The notes beneath the pieces were generated by a model. It did no database searches and was not told where the DNA came from. It saw only the letters and a list, made by a program, of their open reading frames with translations. This document shows positions 14,201 through 25,400 of a stretch of DNA of 64,000 bases, in pieces; the stretch's first letter is position 1; each line of letters opens with the position of its first letter. The position numbers were made by a program, and so were the translations under genes. Source of the stretch: Solea solea (Eukaryota; Chordata; Actinopteri; Pleuronectiformes; Soleidae); assembly GCF_958295425.1 (NCBI RefSeq), contig NC_081150.1, positions 323,501-387,500 on the forward strand, in the 5' to 3' direction.

Positions 14201-17200
14201 TATGGTTTACTAACAAAGCATCCTAGCAAACTAATTCCTTCTGAAGTAAGAAGAGCAGCAAAGGGTGCGTCTAAGCCTGAAACTGGCTCAGTTATTCTGC
14301 CTCTGCCTCTGCGACTGTGTCTGGGCTTAGTTAACTGGACAAATAAGTTGGGTGGGGTGAGGGCGGCCCTCCCTCCTGCTCTAGAGCCAACCCGGCCCTT
14401 CGTGGCTGAATGCCTGAGCAACAAGCCAGAGGCTGAGCAGAGATGACGTCCCAGCCAGGATATTCCCATATAAACTGGCTGAATTCCTACTCTTTTCCCT
14501 GGTTATCCAATGATATACAAACAAGACTTTTAAACATTTACATAGAAAGTATGTGAGGCATAATAGCATCTACCAGAGCACAGGACGAGGTTACAATACC
14601 TCTACATGACTGGTCTGGGTTAGCTTTCATGGTGCACCATGTGATCCCTTCTCTATGAAACTGTTGGCCTTCCTCATACAGAGAGACTGTTCAAGTTCAG
14701 ATCAACAGCAGTGTTAACATGACACACACGTGCAGATCCACAAATGACTGACCGTATTAGCACTATGATGTGTTTTAGAACTCACCAGCCCTCGTGGCTT
14801 CAGGTGCGTCACGAAGAGACACAGACCTGCTGCCACTGTTTTCTGTTTCACTAAAACTGATGCTGAGGTGCAGCAAGACTTTTGCTTGGGTTAGTTTTAC
14901 TGCTTAGCTTATAGAGACTGTGGTCGTAAAGTACAGGGAAGACATTTCCCCCAGGACAGAATCTATGAGCTGCTTCAGGCTGACACTCACACTTGGTATA
15001 CTGTGGTCTACTGTGGTCTACTGTGCACGGATCTAACGCACAATGTGACGCGCACACATTGGAGGTATATTCATGCCGTACCCAGATCAGATCTGTTGCC
15101 ACCATCTGCACTTCATACTTCCAGCCAGAACAAAATAGCAAACCAACCTGCAATAATCACTGGGCACATGCCGCTTCCACTGCCTTTACACTAGGGATGC
15201 ACGATATTTATCGGGGGATCTATTTGGGGGGAAATGACGTCATTTTTTATCGATCCGATAGGTACATTTATCCGATAAAAAGATCCAATAAATTAATGAA
15301 ATTGGGGGGATTGTTTTGACGAGTTGGTTACGTCATCTATCGCGCCTTACTGGCAGGACCCAAGCCTGACCCGTCACTGCCTGATTAATAATAACATGTC
15401 TTCACCAGTGTGGTCGTTTTTCGTCCGTGTCAGAAGATAATAACATCATCGCTATTTGCAAAAGCTGTTCAGTGAAGAGTCCAAGAGGAGGAAAGACTAA
15501 AAGTTTTAACACAACATATCTTATAGCTCACCTGAAAAGTCAGGGTGAAAGAATACGAAGCAGCCGCGGTAACAGTTAAAACAACAACACAGTGTCGATG
15601 TCCTTATTCAGGTGTTTGAAAACTGTAAACACGTTTCAAGAGACAGGGAAAAGGCTAAAGCCATTAACGACATAGCGCTCGACGACCAGCCTTTTTCTAT
15701 CGTTGAGAAATGGGTTTTCGTAAGTTAATAGCATATTTGGAGCTACGTTACACACCCTCACGCCGTCGCTTTTACACTACTGCCCTCACCTAGCAAATAG
15801 AAAAGTGAAAAGTGAGTGACAAGTGAAAAGAAAGTGTGTCGGGAGGTTAAGAAATGAGGTTAAGACCAAATCATTTTAAGTTTTCTTATTTTGAATTATA
15901 GGATTTCAGAAAAATCTCAAAGCACTAATAATTCTGTAAACCTTTAGTTGATGATTCACTTTACTTTTGAGGATGCTGTTATTGTTATTTACAGTTTTAT
16001 TTATTTGATTAATTTTTTTGTGATTGAGGTTGACAATGCATTTCATTTTATATTTCAAAAATATAAAGATCTGTTCATGAATTCTGTCTGAAATTGTTTT
16101 CCTTCGGTCCCTTGTCACCCGCACCCTTTTTTCCCCAAGAAAAACCCCCTACTTTTATTTTAAAATATTGTCAAGGGGCCCATTCAGTACTGGGTTTTGG
16201 AACCCATCCCTACCTTTTACCCTAGGTTGTGGCAGAGTTATGAGACACTGTATCAAATATTGACATCTGATTGTAACACCTTGATAGATATTTCAATAGT
16301 GAACACATCGCCACAATTAGAACTCATGAAACATTTACAGAATTTCCGTCCTTCAAATATAGCCACATGTGTGAGGTACAACTGATGGACAGGATGAATG
16401 GCACCCAACCACCTGCTCCATATTAATGGAAGGGAACACAGTGAGCTCCCCATTATTTCTCAACCAATTTCTGGCCAGAATGTCCCCACTACTTAAGCTG
16501 AGCCTGCTGGAGGAGCAGCATGAACATTCCCTGGTGTCTCCCTGGTGTCTCCCTGGTTGAAGACGCAGCAATGCAGGGACAGTTATTTGTGCAGACAGGA
16601 TGAGGCTGAGCAGATGATTGGTTCGTGATCTGGTTTCTCTACATGACAGACCTCAGTTCAACTGACAAAGCAATGACACATCAATCTTGTAAATATGACT
16701 GTTGAAATCAAGGCTGGCTGCAGTGTGATATTGGTCAATCTACCTTGTGATTATTGCAGGTTGGTTTGCTATTTTTCCCCCACTCCTAGTTAATGGTAAG
16801 TATGAAATGCAGATGGTAGCAACAGATCTGTTCTGAGTCAGGAATGAATTGAAGCATGATCCAAGGCACACAATTAGGAAACAGAAAGAGTATTACCTTC
16901 ATAACACACAATTAATGCATTTTCAGACCAGACAATTCCTGAAAATTCCTCAAAATCAAAGTCAACTTTATTGTCAATTCAGCCGCATTCACAAGACACA
17001 CAGAACCAAACATGGGGGGCGAGGCTAGTCAACGTGATATCCTGACTTTCTTATACTGTGGTATATCTTAAAACTGTGGTCATCAGGGTAATGATCTCAG
17101 ATCTCTCAGCTCTCTCTGGTCTGAGTGAAACCATTATTCGATTAATCGATTACCTAATTAATCGTCAACAATATAGATATTTGATTAATGACTAATCGTT

Positions 17201-19086
17201 CTGAGATCAGACTTGAGTTTGTGGCATCAGTATCGGAACACAAAAGTGTTTTCGTGCCATCCCTAGTTGAAGCATTTGTCCTTCCATGATGCCATTTTTA
17301 AAGAGACTAAATCCAGAGCACTTAACAAGCCTGTTCAAATGTATCAGGGGACAATTGTTGTGTTTGTAAAACACAAAAATGCAAAAAGAAGAATGAGGAG
17401 AGGAAAAAGACGTTTTACTCAAAACAGAAGAGATTTTCATTTGAGAAGGAAAGCAGTCGTTGCTGCCATTTAGTGCCAGATCCATAGTGGTTGTGTAATC
17501 TGGTCTTGTTCTGTGTTTAATTTTGCCAGTGTTTTCTTTTTTTTCTTCTTAGAAATCCACTGAAATTGTATACAACATTTGAAGGAAAACAGCTGCAGGA
17601 TGAAGACATGGAAAGCAACTGGTCTAGAGAAAAAATGACAAAAAGAAATTGGCTTTAACTATACTGTGGACAGAGAGTAGAGAAATACACACTGGTGGCA
17701 AGAAAGAGTGAAAGGAGACAAACAGAGACAAAAAGCTCTCAGAGGAAAGAGCAGTCCATGAAGCGCGAGTGTAATTAGCAGGCTGAGAATTTACAGCAAG
17801 AACCCTGTGAACTAGGACGCTTTATTCCCACATCACCTCAGCTGACCTCCTCCTCTGAGTGGGGGGAGGAAAACTGTGTGAAATATGGGGAATATTAACA
17901 GAGGCCATGTAGGCCAGACACAGCCCTCGGGCTGGCAGGAGCATTGTTTGCAGGTGATTTTGGACAAATAGTCTGTCAAAGTGTATGGACTGAAAAAGTG
18001 CTTGTTTAGCTGCAGTTGGTGCAAAGATAAGACTGTTGTGGATGTTATCCACGAGGAGCTGTGCGTGTCCGTGTTGGTGATCGCGATAGACTCACCGAGG
18101 CTGACAGAGGGGCAAATCAAGTCTCTACTGGAGCTAACGACGACTGAACTGGTGAATCCGAGTACCTCAGGCCAACAAAGTCAACTTCCTTCAGGTGATG
18201 GAAAATGGACACTGCACAACACGTCGCCTGCAAGCAGTGTGTACTGTGCTTACGGCAATGAAACATACTGTGACACTAGGTTTTCAAACAGCTGTGAGAC
18301 TTCACTCATGAATTTACTAGCTGCATGATTGCATCAGAGGTGCAGGGTGTGTCACGTCGTCATCTTAGAGGTAACTACTGTACGTCTGTTTATTCTCATG
18401 TCCTGACGCTCTCTTTCGGCCGATCAGACGATCGTATTATAAGCTGTAACGGGAGCGTGTGAGCGTCTGCTATTAATATGAATAACAAACCAACCTGATG
18501 TGCTTGGATAATGATAAAGTATAGCCTGTGATGCTAATGATTTAGCAACTATGAGAGTTAGCACATCATCAGATCATTCAGTAACAGACTGACCACAGAG
18601 CCACTAAAATGTATTTTATTTGCTATTATAAATATGTATCTATATGTGATCCTTCTATCTCTTAAGTATATTACCTTTCTTGTTTTTCATTTTTATGAAA
18701 TTGATGTTCATATTTCATTTTATTTTTCTCTGGGACCCCCTGGGACCTCTTCATAGACCCCTTGGGGTCCCTAGACCTGTTATTGATCATCATTGTTCAA
18801 ACTACTACAATAGTTTCTATCAGATTGGACTGTGTAAATGTGATGATACTGTCACTCGGCTCCCAGAAGGTGTCAATCTTTGAGGCTAAAATTCTCCCTA
18901 AAGCAGTTTGAGGAGTGCTTACATTCAAATAACCACATCTTCTTCAAATACTTTCAGATACTCATTCATATTTTCCATGTGTTAGACATTGATGGAAAGC
19001 TTAGAAATCAGTAATAAGTCAAAATGCCCCTCAGCCCCTCCATGGCTGGGCACATATATCAAAATATTTTAGTTGAAAAATAACGC

Positions 19087-19140
<54 letters not shown>

Positions 19141-19757
19141 TACTATTTTTAGAGCTGGGCTTCCAGAATCTCCCTCCTGTCTCGTGTATAATAGGCCTGC
19201 CCTAATACTAATCTGATTACAATATTCCCACTGCAGCCCAAAACACCAAGGCAGAAAGACTGATGACTGCTGGACTACGGCCTGCAAAAGTAAAAGTGTG
19301 TTTGGCACAGCTATAGGAATGTACAACCTTACTCTGTCAATAAATCTATGTTAAAAAAAACCTACGGGGGATTTTATGTTGTATTGAAATTTGAAAAGTG
19401 ACTGACATTAATTAGTACTGACAAAACTAGTGTTTAAATCCATATCAACATGAGACTGTACAGCAGTGACCAAAAAGCCCAACAGTTGTGTCATTTAATA
19501 CTCAAGTGTTAGTGAGTGGAGATTTGGCAAAACACATCAAGAACAGTTTGAGTTGATGTTTGAACGTCTAAGGGTAAAATGATCATGAAACAGAAACAAC
19601 TAAATATATAATAATACAGAAACTTGTAATAATAAATAAATTAATAACTAATAAATGATGTTACATCGAGTAGGTGGGTGCTTGCATCCTTGCTGAAAAC
19701 GGTCTTCCATGCTGTGGGAGGGGTTAGGGTTGTTCCTGTGTCATGGAGGGTGGCCCC

Positions 19758-19788
<31 letters not shown>

Positions 19789-20331
19789 GTCTGTCTCCCC
19801 TGTCTTCTCTTCCCCTCACAGCCTCAACCCCTCCCCCCAAGTCAAATGCAAAAATCCAAACTTACAAATAAAAAGGTCAAGTACGACAGAGCAAATCTGT
19901 CTGACTCTACAAGACATGCAGTCAATCACACTGCATGTGTAATAGTGTCCTGACAAAAAAGAGTAGTTTAAGAAGAAGAAGAAGAAGAAGAGTAAGAAAG
20001 TAATGACTATTTTAGACCCGTGTTCCCTCGCGATTGGTTACTTAATACACCGTTGTATAACTCCAATGTAATACAGTCCTGCTACTGGACTGTAGATTGT
20101 AGGTATCTTAATCAGTGTCTTTGTCTTTGTCTGTGTGCACACACATGTGGACACAGACCCACTACAGACACACAGAGGCCTCATTAACATCCATGCTGTA
20201 TGGCACAGCGTGGCAGGTTCAAAGCGTTCCCCTCCCCTCATGGAGCGATCCAAGCTTTCCTCAGCCTGCCAAATGTTTCCCTCTTTTCAAACCAGGTCTT
20301 AATGTGCCTTGAAATACTGCAGAATTCTCCT

Positions 20332-20397
<66 letters not shown>

Positions 20398-22331
20398 GAA
20401 GCAGAGTGGGAAGTCCCCCGCTCTCACTGATGTAGTGGAGAAAAGAGGGCCCCCTCATCTCCCTCTCTGAGGAGACAATAGTGCCAGAGGAGAGGGGAAG
20501 AGTGGAGGAACTGAAATGACCCGACACCACGTGCCAACACAGGTCTCATGCTTTTTTCAGACCACACAGAATACATTACATTACATTACAGGAACCTGCT
20601 CTGGAAAAAGAGGAGGTGCTGCCAGATGATGTGACTGTACAGACACTGGCCAACAGAGGTCCTCAGTCAGCAGGTCCCTGCCGCACACTGCACTTCACAT
20701 TAAACACCACAAAATAACTTCCTATCACAGCTAAGCAAAAAACATGTTCTACTTCTGGTTTATAGATACTGATGCACAATAGATATGGTCAGGACTGACC
20801 ACAACAAGAGGCATGTGTTATGTGTGTGTGTGCTGGGGTCAAAGGTCAGTCAGGAGAATGGGAGGGGGCAGGACAATGGCCACCCCCTGCCCCTGTAACA
20901 AGAGACTGTGGATCTGGGACAACAGATCTATGGACCCAGGGGTTGTCCAGTGTTTGGTAGTTATCATGAAGCGTCCAACCATGATTCGTTCTCATTTTTC
21001 TAAGTATTTATCACATTTGAGTGCAATCATCCAGATGTGCATTGATTATACTCCTCTATTCCTTTCACACATGCACCAGTGTGTGTGTGGCCTGCCATCG
21101 GTCACTGCCACTGCTGTGGGTGATTGGGTTTGGAGTTGTGCCTTGCTTCTTTATTGCTCTTCACTCCCTGGACCCTGTGGACACCCAGCTGGGACATGTC
21201 TCCGTGGACAGCTAACACTGTGGTTCCTGGTTAATGTTAGATCGATTCTTAAAGGATTCTTGAAGGATTTCTCTGAATGTTAGTGAGTCCAAAGCTTTCA
21301 CTGAACATTCACCCTATGATTGCTGCATGTGAACAATGGGCTGAGGAGGAGGAGGAATAGCAGTGGGGGGTCTGAGACGTGGCTGAATGACACCACTCCT
21401 GCTATCAGATGTGAGTGCCATAGTGAAAAAGAATAAACTGTGAAGTTTCTCAGATATATATGTAATTGTGTCAAAGACACAGTTCTTAATGGACCCGTGA
21501 CTCTGTCCTTTTTACAGGACCTGGTCGTCCAAATGTTGCCGCCCCTTCTCGTCTAATCTCGACTAATTACAGATTGCCTTTTATTTCTAAAATCCTTGAG
21601 GAGATTGCTCACAGTCAATTATTGGTCTTTTTGGAAAAGCACAATATTCTCAAGGTTTATTTATCCAGGTTTAAAACTCTGCACAGCACAGAATCAGCTC
21701 TTCTAACAATTTGTTATCTGGAGGAATGTTCCAAGTGATAATGGGGGTGTTTTCACAGGTAACTTGTTTTCACTATTTTGGATTAGCTCAACCCACAGGA
21801 GTTAGATAGATGTTTAGAGATAATGTTGAGTAACAGTCAGTCGTCCTCTAACATCCATGTCAAAGACATCGACAGTGTGGCAGCAGTTTACAAAGACAGA
21901 TGGCGGGAAAAAAGTCAAATGCAAAGTTTGAAAGCAAGTCTGCAAATCACAGCTCGACTACAAACATGGCAAATCATAGAAGAACGGTAAGTTCTTCTGC
22001 ATCCACCCCCCCCCCCCCCAATCTCTGCTGCTGCTTATATAAATGACATCGTAGTTCTATCTTCCGTCTCTACCTCATCTCCCTCTTGTCCTTTCACCCC
22101 AACCGGTCGAGGCAGATGCTGCACATAGAGATTTCTTCTTCTGTTAAAACAAAGGGACTTTTTTCTCTCCACTGATGCCTCGTGTTTGCTCATCGTGTGA
22201 AGTGTTGTGTTTCTCTGCTCTCCATGTTGTCCATGTACAGTGTCTTGAGATAATGTATGTTATGATTTGGAGTTATACAACTAAAATTGGATGGAATGAT
22301 TATATCATGGGGGTAGAAAAGAACTCTGAGT

Positions 22332-22427
<96 letters not shown>

Positions 22428-25400
22428 CTGCCACAATCTCTGGAGCTCACTGTGGTCCACACTCTCTCTCTCTCACACAGTGGTAAACATGTCGGCTGTG
22501 CAGGCAGCCTGTGCCAAAGGCCATGAAAAGCACTGCAGCTTATTTTTAGAAATCCTCTACTACTGTAGTCTTCCACTTGACTTGCTGGGACATGTGCTCT
22601 TGTCAGTCCAAATTCTCATTGGTGAGACAATCATCGTACATGGGCACAAATGCACACATTATAATGTCATAATGTGATTATTATGACCCATATTATCATT
22701 TAGATGTGATTTACAATAGGCCAAACAGTGTTTTATCTTCATCGTTTTTACATAACAATATATACAAATCATGATATTTGACATTTGGAGCCAGGGAATA
22801 TGCAACACTGCAGTATTTCAGTATGACTTTGTAATTTGTTTCGATACTATGTTGTGCTATTGATTATGATACAATACACTTTTTATGCTTATTTTAAGTG
22901 ACAAGTTTTATTTATCTGCACAAGAAATACTTTTTCCCTGCCATTAATGAATTAGTTGAATAGAGTAGATATCGTTTCAGTTAGGGCTGCACAATAAATT
23001 GTTAAAACAAATCGTGATCTCGATTCACAACTACACGTGATGTCATTTCTAAATGACAACGATTCTACTGCATTTTATTCCATGAGCTGCATCACACATA
23101 AACAATCCTATTTTCCTCTCAGAGTTTCTCACCCCAAACGCAGCCTCGTCGCTGCCTCCTCCCTCAACATATGACGCGCCTTTACAGTGAGTGCGGCACA
23201 GAACGCGGCAGAAAGTGTGTGCTGAGGAGAAATAAAAAAGGTTTGTCGCTCATAATCACAGGCTTTCAGCAGTGCGGTCGTGAAATACACAAATGATGAG
23301 ATTTTAGACATTTCCTTTGTTAAGGATTGTTAAGTCTTTATTTATTGTTAAGTCTGATCTACAGTTTGGCATCGTTCCGTTTAATTCTTGTGCCTCTTCC
23401 TGTGACAGCACTCTGACCAATCAGTGCACGGCAGTCTGACGACGTGACACGTTTTCCCTGGTTATGATGTCACGAGTTGAGCTGGTGGAAACACGCCATA
23501 TGTCACTTAAGCCACTACAAGAACTAATAACAAGAACTTTAATAACAATAAGCCCATTATGGGAAATCACACTGTTTGGCACTTTACTTTTGTTCACGAG
23601 TGCAATAAACATTTCAATTTGTGAAAAAATGGTGATTGACATTCTTTCAATCCAAGCTTGTCTTTGGTTGAATTCTCAATATCAGATTTTAAAGGCGACA
23701 TAGAATGCTTGTATCACACATATATGTTAGTTATGGAGGTCTACTTACATATATTAACTGAGCCGATACTAAAATGTGACAAGACTGCCGGCTACTGATT
23801 GGTCAGAGAGTGTCATCACTGGAAGAGTCATGAGCGTGACGTCCGGCACAAGAATCAAACCAAACATTGCTGAACTGCAGATCAGTTAAAAAGACTTAAA
23901 AAAGCAGAAAACATGCGTTAATCTTCTCAATAATGAACAGAGGAGTGTGGTGTACTTAGTGACAGCACTTCCAAGACCCAGCGAGCTGAATCACAACCCC
24001 TTCCACCATATTTTAGTTCATTGACCGTGTCAGATGGAGTCTGCTGTGCTCCAGTCATGCAGGAAATACTGAACTAATCCTTTTAATTAACTGATTTAAC
24101 CGATTCTAATGGTTCAGTACACTGAAAAGCACTGCTTTGTTCGTCACTAGGTGGTGTGTGTTGTGTATAAAATGGCGAGTAGTACCGAGCAGTGCCAGAA
24201 ATGTATAATGGAAAAGCGTCATAATTGATTTTCATTTAAGCTGGAGCTCAGTGTCCAAGACTAAAAATATTACAAACCAAGCCTTTCTTCTGACTTAACT
24301 TCTGAGAAGCCTTGACAAGAAGAAGCTGGGCCTCAATCTCTGGCCAAACACAGCACACAATGACGAGTAGTGAGGAGTACTACAGTAGTAGTGAGGGTCT
24401 TTTTCTACAACTGTCTGCCATCGTCTTTCCTGCAGCTATTAAATCAATCCGAATCAGGCAGACACTCCCAGAAACAAAACTGTAAAATTAGGACAAAAGA
24501 ATGATAATCGTGTCTCGAGACACCACATCAACAGTTGCATATCTCTCTCAGTTGTAAAGTAGTTAGAGGTGAATACAGCAGTTGTTAGTGGACAATAACT
24601 GAACCCGAGAAACTGAGGAAGAGACGAACGGAAACAATTCCATGCACAATAATCTTCAGGTTACTCATTCCTGCCTCCTTTTCTTGGCCCCCTCATTCAG
24701 GTCAATTGGTCATGCAGTTCCTTCTTCTCTGCTCTCTCACACTCACACAACAAGCACTCGAATACACACGTCTGAGCAAAGACCTACAACAGTACGCCTC
24801 CTGTGGTCACGAGGGACTTAGGGGCCTCAAGTGTGGAGATCAATGCTTTCAGACCTCAAAGGCTTGGAGCCTCCTCCACAGCAATCCTCAGTAATGTGGG
24901 GAACATTGTTTTGTCTTTACCACAGATAAATAAAACAATGTTTTCATTCAAAGAAGAAGAACTCAACTGGCTTCATTCTGTTTCAGATGATAGCGTCATT
25001 TGATTTTTGAAAACAATTCTCCACAAGTGATAAAGAAATGGAGAAAGAGGAGAGAGAGAGAGAGAGAGGGAGGGAGGGAGGTCACTCTGTCAATACCACA
25101 ACATGAAACACCACTGAGCACATACACAACAGATTGGGATTAGGATTGTTAAGTATTAAGTATAACTGTGACGGCACTCTGGCCAATCAGTGGCCGGCAG
25201 TCTGGCGACGTCACGTACCCCTACTCGGCACGCTTGGAACCTAAAAGTACTTGGTACCAGGTACTATGAGAGTGGAAACGCAACTTAACTGTGCCGAGGC
25301 CATGTGAGGTCGATTGTGTACTTACTGTAGTCAATATACTATAGTCCATGCATAAAGATCACCTCTGTTACACACAGACGTGCTGCACAAACATTATTAT

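Noticed and set aside
18005..18330. A 115-codon + strand ORF in rev3l intron 1 with a transposase-like feel
   Set aside because: I could not identify any firm family motif, so it is left as unclassified intron sequence.
20200..20430. Poly-alanine, poly-leucine or poly-glutamine ORFs across CAG tracts at 20.3, 22.3 and 31.2 kb
   Set aside because: The reading frames come from the repeat itself; the flanks show no domain, and the third lies in the traf3ip2 UTR.
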